A stretch of DNA of 64,000 nt from Chamaelirium japonicum (GCA_947650365.1 CANTAL010000002.1:2859501-2923500); one strand, 5' to 3'. Positions 36,901 through 52,537 are shown, counted from the stretch's first letter. Translations and numbers: made by a program. Notes: generated by a model not told the origin, from the sequence alone.

Positions 36901-38109
36901 ATGAAATAGAATGGATCGTATGAATGAATTAGAATGGATCGTGCGAATGAATTAGAATGGATCGTATGAATGAATTCGAATGGATCGTACGAATGAATTA
37001 GAATGGATACATTCGTGCGAATGAATTAGAATGGATCCATTCTAATTCATTCGCACGATCCATTCTAATTCATTCGTACGATCCAATCTAATTCATTCGT
37101 ACTATCCATACTAATTCCTTCGTACGATCCATTCTAATTCCTTCGTACGATCCATTCTAATTCATTCGTACGATCCATTCTAATTCATTCGTACGAATCA
37201 TTAGAATGGATCGTACGAATGAATTAGAATGGATCGTATGAATGAATTAGAAAGGATACATTCGTGCGAATCCATTCTATTTCATTCGTACGATCCATTC
37301 TAATTCATTCGCACGATCCATTCTTACTCATTCGTATGATCCATTCTAATTCATTTGCACGAAGGTATCCATTCTAATTCATTCGTACTATCCATTCTAA
37401 TTCATTCGTACGATCCATTCCATTTCTTTCGTACGATCCATTCTAATTCATTCGTACAATCCATTCTAATTCATTCGTACGATCCATTCTAATTCATTCG
37501 CACAATCTATTCTAATTCATTCGAACGATCCATTCTAGGTCATTCGTACGATCCATTCTAATTCATTCGTACGATCTATTCTAATTCATTCGCACGATCA
37601 ATTCTACTTCATTCGTACGATCCATTCGAATTCATTCGCACGATCCATTCTAATTCATTCGTACGATCCATTCTAATTCATTCGTACGATCCATTCTAAT
37701 TCATTCGCACAATCTATACGTCCCATTCTAATTCATTCGTAAGATCCATTCTAATTCATTCGCACAATCTATTTTAATTGAATAGATTCTAATTAGAATG
37801 GATCATACGAATGAATTAGAATGGATCGTACGAAGGAATTAGAATGGATCATCATACGAATGAAATAGAATGGATCGTATGAATGAATTAGAATGGATCG
37901 TGCGAATGAATTAGAATGGATCGTTCTAATTCATTCGCACGATCCATTCTAATTCATTCGCACGAATGTATCCATTCAAATTCAATCGTATGAATGAATT
38001 AGAATGGATCATACGAATGAATTAGAATGGATACATTCGTGTGAATGACTTAGAATGGATCGTGTGAATGAATTAGAATGGATCATACGAATGAATTAGA
38101 ATGGATACA
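33966..38109. repeat. 23-bp satellite, most rearranged zone
   Basis: The orientation changes about every 50-400 bp, with switches read near 33966, 34230, 34556, 34627, 34745, 35196, 35624, 35947, 36200, 36300, 36700, 37033, 37200, 37268, 37791, 37925 and 37990. Some joins are irregular, such as TGGATCTGGATCG (34170 and 34223), GGATCATACGATCC (34622) and CAAATTCATTTACG (35617). The higher-order marker is at 36823-36872 (F) and 36411-36462 (R). Confidence 0.9.
35341..36060. repeat. Segmental duplication C, copy 1 (~0.72 kb)
   Basis: It aligns almost base for base with 60119-60860, including two strand switches and the rare joins GATCCAAATTCATTTACG and AATATAGATCG. The offset is 24,779 bp in the middle of the segment. 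Confidence 0.88.
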
Positions 38110-39669
38110 TTCGTGCAAATCCATTCTATTTCATTCGTACGATCCATTCTAATTCATTCGCATGATCCATTCTAATTCATTCATACGATCCATTCTAATT
38201 CATTCGTACGATCCATTCTATATCATTCGTACGATACATTCTAATTCATTCGCACAATCTATTCTAATTCATTCGTACGAATGTATCCACTCTAATTCAT
38301 TCATACGATCCATCCTAATTCATTTGTACGAATGTATCCACTCTAATTCATTCATACGATCCATTCTAATTCATTCGCACGAATGTATCCATTCTAATTC
38401 ATTCGTACGATCCATTCTATCTCATTCGTACAATCTATTCTATTTCATTCGTACGATCCATTCTAATTCATTCGCACGATCCATTCTAATTCATTCATAC
38501 GATCTATTCTAATTCTTTCGCATGAATGTATCCATTCTAATTCATTCGTACGATCCATTCTAATTCATTCATACTATCCATTCTAATTCATTCGTACGAT
38601 CTATTCTATTTCATTCGTACAATCCATTCTTACTCAATCGTATGATCCATTCTAATTCATTCGCATGATCCATTCTAATTCATTCGTATGATCGATTCTA
38701 ATTCATTCATACGAATATATCCATTCTAATTCATTCGTACGATCCATTCTATCTCATTCGTACAATCCATTCTATTTCATTCGTACGATCCATTCTAATT
38801 CATTCGCACGATCCATTCTACTCATTCGTACCATCCATTCTAATTCATTCGCACGAATGAATCCATTCTAATTCATTCGTATGATCCATTCTAATTTATT
38901 CGTACAATCCATTCTATTTCATTCGTACGATCCATTCTTACTCATTCGTACGATCCATTCGTATCCATTCTAATTCATTCGTATGATCTATTCTAATTCA
39001 TTCGTACGATCCTACGAATGAATTAGAATCGATTGTGCGAATGAATTAGAATGGATCTGGATCGTGTATCCATTTTAATTCATTCGTACGACCCATTCTA
39101 ATTCATTCGTACGATCCATTCTAATTCATTCGCACAATCGATTCTAATTCATTCGTACGATCCATTCTATCTCATTCGTACAATCCATTCTATTTCATTC
39201 GTACGATCCATTCTAATTCATTCGTACGATCCATTCTAATTCATTCGCACGATCCATTCTAATTCATTCGTACGATCCATTCGTACGATCAATTCTATTT
39301 CATTTGTACGATCCATTCTAATTCATTCGCACGATCCATTATAGTTCATTCATACGATCCATTCTAATTCATTCGTACGATCTATATTCTAATTCATTCG
39401 CACGATCCATTCTATCTCATTCGTACAATCCATTCTAATTCATTCGTACGATCCATTCTAATTCATTCGTACGATCCATTCTAATTCATTCGCACGATCC
39501 ATTCTAATTCATTCGTACGATCCATTCTAATTCATTCGTACGATCCATTCTAATTCATTCGTACGATCCATTCTAATTCATGCGCACAATCTATTCTAAT
39601 TCATTCGCACAATCTATTCTAATTCATTCGTACGATCCATTCTAATTCATTCGTACGATCCATTCTAAT
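38110..39669 (-). repeat. 23-bp satellite, R block with one F islet
   Basis: This minus-oriented run has an F islet at about 39013-39065. A 116-codon open frame (38162-38512) arises because CTATATC/CTATCTC/CTATTTC variants and deletions remove the TAA of the CTAATTC core in the relevant phase. It is a period-23-residue by-product. Confidence 0.94.
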
Positions 39670-42600
39670 TAGAATGGATACATTCGTACGATCGAATTAC
39701 AATGGATCGTACGAATGAATTAGAATGGATCGTGCGAATGAATTAGAATGGATCGTACGAATGAAATAGAATGGATTCGTACGAATGAATTAGAATGGAT
39801 CGTACAAAGGAATTAGAATGGATCGTACAAATGAATTAGAATGGATCATACGAATGAATTAGAATGGATTGAATTAGAATGAATCGTACGAATGAATTAG
39901 AATGAATCATACCGTACGAATGAATTAGAATGGATCATACAAATGAACTAGAATGGATCGTATGAATGAATTAGAATGGATCGTGCGAATGAATTAGAAT
40001 GGATCGTACAAATAAATTAGAATGGATCATATGAATGAATTAGAATGGATCGTACGAATGAGTAAGAATGGATCATGCGAATGAATTAGAATGGATTATA
40101 CGAATGAATTAGAATGGATCGTACGAAGGAATTAGAATGGATCGTACGAATAAATTTGAATGGATCGTGCGAATAAATTAGAATGGATCGTATGAATGAA
40201 TTAGAATGGATCGTGCGAATGAATTAGAATATGGATCGTACGAAGGAATTAGAATGAATCGTACGAATAAATTAGAATGGATCATGCGAATGAATTAGAA
40301 TGGATCGTACGAATGAAATAGAATGGATTCGCACGAATGGATCGTATGAATGAATTAGAATGGATACATTCGTGCAAAAGGATTAGAATGGATTGTATGA
40401 ATGAATTAGAATGGATCGTTTGAGTGAATGCGAATGGATCGTGCGAATGAATTAGAATGGAATGAATTAGAATGGATTGAATTAGAATGAATCGTACGAA
40501 TGAATTAGAATGGATCGTACAAATGAATTAGATGGATCGTACGAATGAATTAGAATAGATTGTGCGAATGAATTAGAATGGATCGTATGAATGAATTAGA
40601 ATGGATCGTACGAATGAATTAGAATGGATCGTATGAATGAATTAGAATGGATCGTACGAATGAATTAGAATGGATCGTACGAATGAATTAGAATGGATCG
40701 TATGAATGAAATAGAATAGATTAGAATGAATTAGAATGGATCGTATGAATGAATTAGAATCGATCATACGAATGAAATAGAATGGATTCGCACGAATGTA
40801 TCCATTCTAATTCAATGGATCGTGCGAATGAATTAGAATGGATCGTACGAATGAATTATAATGGCTCGTACGAAGGAAATAGAATGGATCGTACGAATGA
40901 ATTAGAATGGATCGTACTAATGAATTAGAATAGATTGTGCGAATGAATTAGAATGGATCGTACGAATGAATTAGAATGGATCGTACGAATGAATTAGAAT
41001 GAATTAGAATGGATCGTACGAATGAATTAGAATGGATCGTACGAATGAAATAGAATGGATCGTATAAATGAATTAGAATGGATCGTGCGAATGAATTAGA
41101 ATGGATCGTACGAATGAAATAGAATGGATTCGCACGAATGTATCCATTCTAATTCAATGGATCGTGCGAATGAATTAGAATGGATCGTACGAATGAATTT
41201 GAATGGATCGTACGAAGGAATTAGAATGGATCGTACGAATGAATTAGAATGGATCGTACGAATGAATTAGCATGGATCGTACGAAGGAATTAGAATGGAT
41301 CGTACGAATGAATTAGAGTTGATACATTCGTGTGAATGAATTAAAATGGATAATACGAATGAATTAGAATGGATTGTATGAATGAATTAGAATGGATCGT
41401 GCGAATGAATTAGAGTTGATACATTCGTGTGAATGAATTAAAATGGATAATACGAATAAATTAGAATGGATTGTATGCATGAATTAGAATGGATCGTACG
41501 AATGAAATAGAATGGATCGTACGAATGTATTGGAATGGATCGTACGAATGAATTAGAATGGATCGTGCGAATGAATTAGAATGGGTCGTACGAATGAATT
41601 AGAATGGATACACGATCCAGATCCATTCTAATTCATTCGCACAATCTATTCTAATTCATTCGTAGGATCCATTCTAATTCATTACTACAATCCATTCTAA
41701 TTCATTCGCACGATCCATTCTAATTCATTCGTACGATCCATTCTAATTCATTTGCACGATCCATTCTAATTCATTCATACGATCCATTCTAATTCATTCG
41801 CACGAATGTATCCATTCTAAATGAATTAGAATGGATCGTACGAATGAGTAAGAAAGGATCGTGCGAATGAATTAGAATAGATCATATGAATGAATTAGAA
41901 TGGATCGTATGAATGAATTAGAATGGATCGTGCGAATAAATTAGAATGGATCGTATGAATGAATTAGAATCGATCGTACGAATGAATTAGAATGGATCAT
42001 GCGAATGAATTAGAATGGATCGTGCGAATGAATTAGAATGGATCATACGAATGAATTAGAATGGATTCATTCGTGCGAATGAATTAGAATGGATCGTACG
42101 AATGAGTAAGAATGGATCGTACGAATGAATTAGAATGGATTGAATTAGAATGAATCGTACGAATGAATTAGAATGGATCGTACGAATGAATTAGAATGGA
42201 TCGTACGAATGAATTAGAATGGATTGAATTAGAATGAATCGTACGAATGAATTAGAATGAATCATACCGTACGAATGAATTAGAATGGATCATACGAAGG
42301 AATTAGAATGGATCGTGCGAATAAATTAGAATGGATCGTATGAATGAATTAGAATAGATCGTACGAATGAATTAGAATGGATCGTACGAATGAATTAGAA
42401 TGGATACATTCGTGCGAATGAATTAGAATGGATCGTATGAATGAATTAGATTGGATCGTATACATGAATTAGAATGGATCGTGCGAATGAATTAGAATGG
42501 ATCGTACGAATGAATTAGAATGGATCGAAAGAATGAATTAGAATGGATACATTCGTGCAAAAGAATTAGAATGGATTGTATGAATGAATTAGAATGGATC

Positions 42601-42869
42601 GTGCGAATGAATTAGAATGGATCGTACAAATGAATTAGAATGGATACATTCGTACGAATGAATTAGAATGGATCGTATGAATGAATTAGATTGGACCGTA
42701 TGCATGAATTAGAATGGATCGTGCGAATGAATTAGAATGGATCGTACGAATGAATTAGAATGGATTGAACGAATATATTAGAATGGATCGTACGAATGAG
42801 TAAGAATGGATCGTACGAATGAATTAGAATGGATCGTACGAATGAATTAGAATGGATCATACGAATGAA
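39670..42869 (+). repeat. 23-bp satellite, mainly F, with cassettes
   Basis: The orientation is F except for cassettes at 40786-40829 and 41128-41171 and an R island at about 41612-41820. The higher-order marker is at 39868-39915 and 42223-42270. Confidence 0.93.
40721..42180. repeat. Segmental duplication A, copy 2
   Basis: This is the counterpart of 29331-30900. One monomer fewer lies between the two cassettes here (342 bp against 365 bp). Confidence 0.85.
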
Positions 42870-44186
42870 TTCGAATGTATCCATTCTAATTCATTCATAC
42901 GATCCATTCTATCTCATTCGTATAATCCATTCTAATTCATTCGTACGATCCATTCTAATTCATTCGCACGATCCATTCTATCTCATTTGTACAATCCATT
43001 CTAATTCAATCCATTCTAATTCATTCGTACGATCCATTCTAATTCATTCGTACGATCCATTCTAATTAATTCGTACGATTCATTCTAATTCCTTCGTACG
43101 ATCCATATTCTAATTCATTCGCATGATCCATTCTAATTCATTCATACGATCCATTCTAATTTATTCGCACGATCCATTCCAATTCATTCGTACGATCCAT
43201 TCTAATTCCTTCATACGATCCATTCTAATTCATTCGTACGATCCAATCTAATTCATTCGTACGATCCATTCTAATTCCTTCATACGATCCATTCTAATTC
43301 ATTTGTACGATCTATTCTAATTCACTCGCACGATCCATTGAATTAGAATGGATACATTCGTGCGAATCCATTCTATTTCATTCGTACGATCCATTCTAAT
43401 TCATTCGCACGATCCATTCTAATTCATTCATACGATCCATTCTATTTCATTCGTACGATCCATTCTAATTCATTCGTACGATCCATTCTAATTCATTCGT
43501 ACGATCCATTCTAATTCATTCGTACGATCCATTCTAATTCATTCGCACAATCTATTCTAATTCATTAGTACAATCAATTCTAATTCATTCGTACGATCCA
43601 TTCTAATTCATTCGTACGATCCATTCTAATTCATTCGTACGATCCATTCTAATTCATTCGCACGATCCATTCTAATTCATTCATACGATCCATTCTAATT
43701 CCTTCGTACGATCCCTTCTAATTCAATCGTACGATCCATTCTAATTCATTCGCACGATCCATTCTAATTCATGCATACGATCCATTCTAATTCATTCGTA
43801 CGATCCATTCTAATTCATTCGCACAATCCATTATATTTCATTCGTATGATCCATTCTAATTCATTCGCACAATCTATTCTAATTCATTCATACGATCCAT
43901 TCTAATTTATTCGTACGAATGTATCAACTCTAATTCATTCGTACGATCGATTCTAATTCATTCGCACGATCCATTCTAATTCATTCGTACAATCCATTCT
44001 AATTCCTTCGTACGATCTATTTTAATTCATTCATACGATCCATTCTAATTCATTCGTACGATCCATTCTAATTCCTTCGTACGATCCATTCTAATTCATT
44101 CGTACGATCCATTTTTACTCATTCGTACGATCCATTCTAATTCATTCATACAATCTATTCTAATTCTTTTGCACGAATGTATCCAT
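42870..44186 (-). repeat. 23-bp satellite, R block
   Basis: This is a minus-oriented run with one reverse-context cassette at 43324-43367. It ends at the TTAGAAT overlap near 44180, the same type of join as at 27620. Confidence 0.94.
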
Positions 44187-45690
44187 TAGAATGAATTAGA
44201 ATGGATCGTACGAATGAATTAGAATGGATCGTGCGAATGAATTAGAATGGATCATATGAATCAATTAGAATGGATCGTATGAATGAATTAGAATGGATCG
44301 TGCGAATAAATTAGAATGGATCGTATAAATGAATTAGAATAGATTGTGCGAATGAATTAGAATGGATCATACGAATGAAATAGAATGGATCGTGCGAATG
44401 AATTAGAATTGATCGTACGAATGTATTAGAATGGATCGTATGCATGAATTAGAATGGATCGTGCAAATAAATTAGAATGGATCGTACGAATGAATTAGAA
44501 TGGATCGTACGAAGGAATTAGAATGGATCGTATGAATGAATTAGAATGGATCGTGCGAATGAATTAGAATGGATCGTACGAATGAATTAGAATGGATCGT
44601 ACGAATGAAATAGAATGGATCGTACGAATGCATTAGAATGGATCGTACTAATGAATGAGAATAGATTGTGCGAATGAATTAGAATGGATCGTACGAATGA
44701 ATTAGAATGGATCGTACGAATGAATTAGATTGGATCGTATTAATGAATTAGAATGGAACGTACGAATGAATTAGAAAGGATCATACGAAGGAATTAGAAT
44801 GGATCGTACGAATAAATTAGAATAGATCGTACGAATGAATTAGAATGGATCATATGAATGAATTAGAATGGATCGTATGAATGAATTAGAATGGATCGTA
44901 CGAATGAATTAGAATGGATCGTACGAATGAATTAGAATAGATTGTGCGAATAAATTAGAATGGATCGTGCAAATAAATTAGAATGGATCGTACGAATGAA
45001 TTAGAATGGATCATGCTAATGAATGAATTAGAATGGATCGTGCGAATGAATTAGAATAGATTGTACGAATGAGTAAGAATGGATCGTGCGAATGAATTAG
45101 AATGGATCGTACGAATGAAATAGAATGGATTGTACGAATGAGATAGAATGGATCGTACGAATGAATTAGAATGGATACATTCATGCGAATGAATTAGAAT
45201 GGATCATACGAATGAATTAGAATGGATTCATTCGTGCGAATGAATTAGAATGGATCGTACGAATGAGTAAGAATTGACCGTACGAATGAATTAGAATGGA
45301 TTGAATTAGAATGAATCGTACGAATGAATTAGAATGGATCGTACGAATGAATTAGAATGGATCGTACGAATAAATTAGAATGGATTGAATTAGAATGAAT
45401 CGTTCGAATGAATTAGAATGAATCATACCGTACGAATGAATCATAATGGATCATACGAAGGAATTAGAATGGATCGTATGAATGAATTAGAATGGATCGT
45501 ACGAATGAATTAGAATGGATCGTACGAAGGAATTAGAATGGATAGTACGAATGAATTAGAATGGATACCTTCGTGCAAATGAATTAGAATGGATCGTACG
45601 AATGAGTAAGAATGGCTCGTACGAATGAAATAGAATGGATCGTATGAATGAATTAGAATGGATCGTATGAATGAATTAGAATGGATACAT
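44187..45690 (+). repeat. 23-bp satellite, F block
   Basis: This is an uninterrupted run of about 1.5 kb. The 45030-45440 text (GCTAATGAATGAATTAG, then GAGATAG units, then the higher-order marker) is closely repeated at 48810-49200. Confidence 0.95.
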
Positions 45691-48616
45691 TCGTGCGAAT
45701 CCATTCTATTTCATTCGTACGATCCATTCTAATTCATTCATACGATCCATTCTAATTCATTCATACGATCCATTCTAATTCCTTCGTACGATCCATTCTT
45801 ATTCATTCGTACGTTCCAATCTAATTCTTTCATACGATCCATTCTAATTCATTCGTACGATCCATTCTAATTCATTCGTACGATCCATTCTAATTCGTGC
45901 GAATGTATCCATTCTAATTCATTTGTACGATCCATTCTAATTCATTCGTACGAATGTATCCATTCTAATTCATTTGTACGAATGTATCCACTCTAATTCA
46001 TTCGTACGATCCATTCTAATTCATTAGCACGATCCATTCTAATTCATTCGTACGATCCATTCTAATTCATTTATACGATCCAATCTAATTCATTCGCACG
46101 ATCCATTCGCATTCACTCAAACGATCCATTCTAATTCATTCATATGATCCATTATAATTCATTCGCACGATCCATTCTAATTTATTCGCACGATCCATTC
46201 TAATTCATTCATACGATCCATTCTATTTCATTCGTACGATCCATTCTAATTCATTCGTACGATCCATTCTAATTCATTCGTACGATCCATTCTAATTCAT
46301 TCGTACGATCTATTCTAATTCATTCGTACGATCCATTCTAATTCATTCGCACGATCCATTCTAATTCATTCATACGATCCATTCTATTTCATTCGTACGA
46401 TCCATTCTTACTCATTCGTACGATCCATTCTAATTCATTTGCACGAAGGTATCCATTCTAATTCATTCGTACTATCCAATCTTATTCATTTGTACGATCC
46501 ATTCTAATCCATTCGTATCCATTCTAATTCATTCGTACGATCCATTCTAATTCATTCGCACGATTCATTCTAATTCAATCCATTTTAATTCATTCGTACG
46601 ATCCATTCTTACTCATTCGTACGATCCATTCTAATTCATTCGCACAATCCATTCTAATTCAATCCATTCTAATTCATTCGTACGATCCATTCTTACTCAT
46701 TCGTACGATCCATTCTAATTCATTCGCACAATCCATTTTAATTCATTTGCACGAAGGTATCCATTCTAATTCATTCGTGTGAATGAATTAGAATGGATCG
46801 TGCGAATGAATTTGAATGGATCGTGCGAATGAATTAGAATGGATCGTACGAATGAAATAGAATGGATTGTACGAATGAGATAGAATGGATCGTACGAATG
46901 AATTAGAATCGATTGTGCGAATGAATTAGAATGGATCGTACGAAGGAATTAGAATGGATCGTACGAATGAATTAGAATGGATCGTACGAAGGAATTAGAA
47001 TGGATCGTACGAATGAATAAGAATGGATCGTATGAATGAATTAGATTGGATCGTATTAATGAATTAGAATGGATCATACGAATGAATTAGAATAGATCGT
47101 ACGAATGAATTAGAATGGATACGAATGGATCGTACGAATGAGTAAAAATGGATCTATTCTAATTCATTCATACGATCCATTCTAATTCATTCGTACGATC
47201 CATTCTAATTCATTCGCACGCTATTCTAATTCATTCGTAGGATTCATTCTAATTCATTCGTACGATCAAATCTAATTCATAAGTACGATCCATTCTAAAT
47301 CATTCGCACGATCCAGTCTAACTCATTCATACGAATCCATTCTATTTCATTCGTACGATCTATTCTATTTCATTCGTACAATCTATTCTAATTCATTCAT
47401 ACGATCCATTCTAATTCATTCGTACGATCCATTCTAATTCATTCGCACGCTATTCTAATTTATTCGTAGGATCCATTCTAATTCATTACTACGATCCATT
47501 CTAATTCATTCATACGATCCATTCTAATTCATTCCTACGATCCATTCTAATTCATTCGTACGATCCATGCTAATTCATTCGTACGATCCATTCTAATTCA
47601 TGCGCACAATCTATTCTAATTAATTCGCACAATCTTTTCTAATTCATTCGTACGATCCATTCTAATTCATTCGTACGATCCATTCTAATTCATTCGCACG
47701 CTATTAGAATGAATTAGAATGGATCGTATGAATGAATTAGATTGGATCGTATTAATAAATTAGAATGGATCGTACGAATGAATTAGAATAGATCGTACGA
47801 ATGAATTAGAATAGATTGTGCGAATGAATTAGAATGGATCGTGATAATGAATTAGAATGGATTGTATGAATGAATTAGAATGGATCGTGCGAATGAATTA
47901 GAATGGATCGTACGAATGAATTAGAATGGATCATGCGAATGAATTAGAATAGATCGTATGAATGAATTAGATTGGATCGTATTAATGAATTACAATGGAT
48001 CGTACGAATGAATTAGAATAGATCGTACGAATGAATTAGAATGGATGGTACGAATGAATTAGAATGGATTGTACGAATGAATTAGAATAGATCGTATGAA
48101 TGAATTAGAATGGATCGTATGAATGAATTAGAATGGATCGTGCGAATGAATTAGAATGGATCGTACGAATGAAATAGAATGGATTCGCACGAATGTATCC
48201 ATTCTAATTCATTCGTACGATCCATTCTAATTCATTCGTACAATCCATTCTAATTCATTCGCACGATCCATTTTTACTCATTCGTACGATCCATTCTAAT
48301 TCATTCGTACGATCCATTCTAATTCATTAATACGATCCAATCTAATTCATTCATACGATCTATTCTAATTCATTCGCACGATCCATTCTAATTCATTCGT
48401 ACGATCCATTCTAATTCATTCGCACGATCCATTCTAATTCATTTATGCAATCCATTCTAATTCATTTGCACGATCCATTCTAATTCATTCGCACAATCTA
48501 TTCTTATTCATTCGTACGATCTATTCTAATTCATTCGTACGATCCATTCTAATTCATTAATACGATCCAATCTAATTCATTCATACGATCCATTCTAATT
48601 CATTCTAATTCATTCG
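45691..48616. repeat. 23-bp satellite, alternating
   Basis: R occupies 45691-46775, F 46776-47152, R 47153-47704, F 47705-48190 and R 48191-48616. A rare unit, CGCACGCTATTC, occurs at 47215, 47445 and 47696 and marks local duplication. The marker GCATTCACTCAAACGATCC is near 46109. Confidence 0.93.
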
Positions 48617-50737
48617 CACGAATTAGAATGGATTAGGATGGATCGTACGAATGAGTAAGAATGGATCGTACGAATGAAATCGAATGGATCGTATGAATGA
48701 ATTAGAATGGATCGTACGAATGAATTAGAATAGATTGTGCGAATGAATTAGAATGGATCGTGCGAATGAATTAGAATGGATCATACGAATGAATTAGAAT
48801 GGATCATGCTAATGAATGAATTAGAATGGATCGTGTGAATGAATTAGAATGGATCGTACGAATGAGTAAGAATGGATCGTGCGAATGAATTAGAATGGAT
48901 CGTACGAATGAAATAGAATGGATTGTACGAATGAGATAGAATGGATCGTACGAATGAATTAGAATGGATACATTCATGCGAATGAATTAGAATGGATCAT
49001 ACGAATGAATTAGAATGGATTCATTCGTGCGAATGAATTAGAATGGATCGTACGATTGAGTAAGAATGGATCGTACGAATGAATTAGAATGGATTGAATT
49101 AGAATGAATCGTACGAATGAATTAGAATGGATCGTACGAATGAATTAGAATGGATTGAATTAGAATGAATCGTATGAATGAATTAGAATGAATCATACCG
49201 TACAAATGAATTATAATGGATAATACGAAGGAATTAGAATGGATCGTACGAATGAATTAGAATGGATCGTACGAATGAATTAGAATGGATCGTACGAATG
49301 AATTAGAATGGATCGTACGAATGAATTAGAATGGATTGAATTAGAATGAATCGTACGAATGAATTAGAATGAATCATACCGTACGAATGAATTAGAATGG
49401 ATCATACGAAGGAATTAGAATGGATCGTGCAAATAAATTAGAATGGATCGTATGAATGAATTAGAATTGATCGTACGAATGAATTAGAATGGATCATACG
49501 AATGAAATAGAATGGATACATTCGTACGAATAAATTAGAATAGATTGTGCGAATGATCCATTCTAATTCATTCGCACGATCCATTCTAATTCATTCGTAC
49601 GATCCATTCTAATTCATTCGTACGATCCATTCTAATTCATTCGTACGATCCATTCTAATTCATTCGCACGAATGTATCCATTCTAATTCATTCGTACGAT
49701 CCATTCTAATTCATTCGTACGATCTATTCTAATTCATTCATACGATCCATTCTAATTTATTCGCACGATCCATTCTAATTCCTTCGTATGATCCATTCTA
49801 ATTTATTCGTACGGTATGATTCATTCTAATTCATTCGTACGATTCATTCTAATTCAATCCATTCTAATTCATTCATACGATCCATTCTAATTCATTCGTA
49901 CGATCCATTCTATTTCATTCGTACGATCCATTCTTACTCATTCGTACGATCCATTCTAATTCATTCGTACGATCCGTTCTAATTCATTCGTACGATCCAT
50001 TCTAATTTATTCGCACGATCCATTCTAATTCATTCATACGATCCATTCTAATTCATTCGTATGAATCCATTCGAATTCATTCGTACGATCCATTGTAATT
50101 CATTCATACGATCCATCCTAATTTATTCGCACGAATGTATCCATTCTAATTCATTTGTACAATCCATTCTATTTCATTCGTACGATCCATTCTTACTCAT
50201 TCGTACGATCCATTCGTATCCATTCTAATTCATTCATACGATCTATTCTAATTCATTCGTACGATCCATTCTAATTCATTAATACGGATTCATACGATCC
50301 ATTCTAATTAATTCGTACAATCCATTCTAATTCATTCGTACGATCCATTCTAATTCATTCATACGATCCATTCTATTTCATTCGTACGATCCATTCTTAC
50401 TCATTCGTACGATCCATCCTAATTCATTTGCACGAAGGTATCCATTCTAATTCATTCGCACGATCCATTCTAATTCATTCATACGATCCATTCTAATTCA
50501 TTCGTACGATCCATTCTATTTCATTCGTACGACCCATTCTAATTCATTCGCACAATCTATTCTAAATCATTCTTACGATCCATTCTAATTCATTCGTACG
50601 ATCCATTCTAATTCATTCGTACGATCTATTCTAATTCATTCGCACGAATGAATCCATTCTAATTCATTCGTACGATCCATTCTAATTCATATGATCCATT
50701 CTAATTCATTCGCACGATCCATTCTAATTCATTCATA
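48617..50737. repeat. 23-bp satellite, F then R
   Basis: F runs to about 49556 and R to about 50737. The higher-order marker occurs at 49153-49200 and 49333-49380, and reversed at 49810-49860. The R-to-F join CATTCATAATGGATCG at 50731 is shared with 57788. Confidence 0.93.
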
Positions 50738-50990
50738 ATGGATCGTACGAAGGAATTAGAATGGATCGTACGAATGAATTAGAATGAATTAGAATGGATC
50801 GTACGAATGAATTAGAATGGATCATACGAATGAAATGGAATGGATCGTATGAATGAATTAGAATGGATCGTGCGAATTAATGGATTAGAATGGATCGTAC
50901 GAATGAAATAGAATGGATTCGTACGAATGTATCCATTCTAATTCAATGGATCGTGCGAATGAATTAGAATGGATCGTACGAAGGAATTAG
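50707..50990. repeat. Segmental duplication D, copy 1
   Basis: It shares the CATTCATAATGG join, the doubled GAATTAGAATGAATTAG unit and the 44-nt cassette with 57764-58060, about 7.06 kb away. Confidence 0.8.
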
Positions 50991-52537
50991 AATGGATCGT
51001 ATGAATGAATTAGAATGGATCGTGCGAATGAATTAGAATGGATCGTACGAATGAAATAGAATGGATCGTACGAATGAATTAGAATAGATTGTGCGAATGG
51101 ATTAGAATATATCATACGATTGAGTAAGAATGGATTGTACGAATGAAATAGAATAGATCGTACGAATGAATTAGAATGGATCGTATGAATGAATTAGAAT
51201 GGATCGTGCGAATGAATTAGAATGGATCGTACGAATGAATTAGAATGGATCGTACGAAGGAATTAGAATGGATCGTACGAATGAATTAGAATGGATCGTA
51301 CGAATGAATTAGAATGGATACGAATGGATCGTATGAATGAATTAGAATGGATCGTATGAATGAATTAGAATGAATCGTACGAATGAGTAATAATGGATCG
51401 TATGAATGATTTCTAATTCGTACGATCCATTCTAATCCATTCTATTTCATTCGTACGATCCATTCTTACGAATGAATTAGAATGGATCGTATGAATGAAA
51501 TAGATTGGATCGTTCTAATCCATTCGCACGAATGTATCCATTCTAATTCAATGGATCGTGCGAATGAATTAGAATGGATTCAACGAATGAATTACAATGG
51601 ATCGTACGAAGGAATTAGAATAGATCGTACGAATGAATTAGAATGAATCGTATGAATATATTAGAATGGATTGAATTAGAATGAATCGTACAAATGAAAT
51701 AGAATGGATCGTACGAATGAATTAGAATGGATCGTACGAATGAAATAGAATGGATCGTATGAATGAATTAGAATGGATCGTGCGAATGAATTAGAATGGA
51801 TCGTACGAATGAATTAGAATGGATCGTACGAATGAATTAGAATGGATCGTATGAATGAATTAGAATGGATCGTGCGAATGAATTAGAATGGATCGTACGA
51901 ATGAAATAGAATGGATCGTACGAATGAATTAGAATAGATTGTGCGAATGGATTAGAATGGATCATACGATTGAGTAAGAATGGATTGTACGAATGAAATA
52001 GAATAGATCGTACGAATGAATTAGAATGGATCGTATGAATGAATTAGAATGGATCGTGCGAATGAATTAGAATGGATCGTACGAATGAATTAGAATGGAT
52101 CGTACGAATGAATTAGAATGGATCGTACGAATGAATTAGAATGGATACGAATGGATCTTATGAATGAATTATAATGGATCGTATGAATGAATTAGAATGG
52201 ATCGTGCGAATGAATTAGAATGGATCGTACGAATGAAATAGAATGGATTCGCACGAATGTATCCATTCTAATTCAATGGATCGTGCGAATGAATTGGAAT
52301 GGATCGTACGAATGAATTAGAATGGATCGTACGAATGAATTAGAATGGATTGAATTAGAATGAACCGTACGAATGAAATAGAATGGATCGTGCGAATAAA
52401 TTAGAAAGGATCGTACGAATGAATTAGAATGGATCGTACGAATGACTTAGAATGGATCGTTCGAATGAATTAGAATAGATTGTGCGAATGAATTAGAATG
52501 GATCGTACGAATGAATTAGAATGGATACATTCGTGCG
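50738..52537 (+). repeat. 23-bp satellite, mainly F, with an 850-bp tandem duplication
   Basis: The segment around 51000-51330 is repeated at 51850-52170. Both carry GTGCGAATGGATTAGAAT (51091 and 51941, exactly 850 bp apart) followed by CATACGATTGAGTAAG. Cassettes lie at 50917, 51522 and 52247. Short R pieces are near 51411-51465 and 51515. Confidence 0.92.

Noticed and set aside
38162-38512. Open frames of 60-116 codons within the satellite (also 16568-16777, 42829-43065, 45510-45704, 56729-56965, 63129-63377) with a 23-residue repeat rich in IHSNSF and SILIHSYDPF
   Set aside because: Because 23 is not a multiple of three, any run without the CTAATTC stop phase gives a 23-residue repeating peptide. 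The frames open only where CTATTTC-type variants or indels remove the stop. No leader, domain or codon signature supports a gene.
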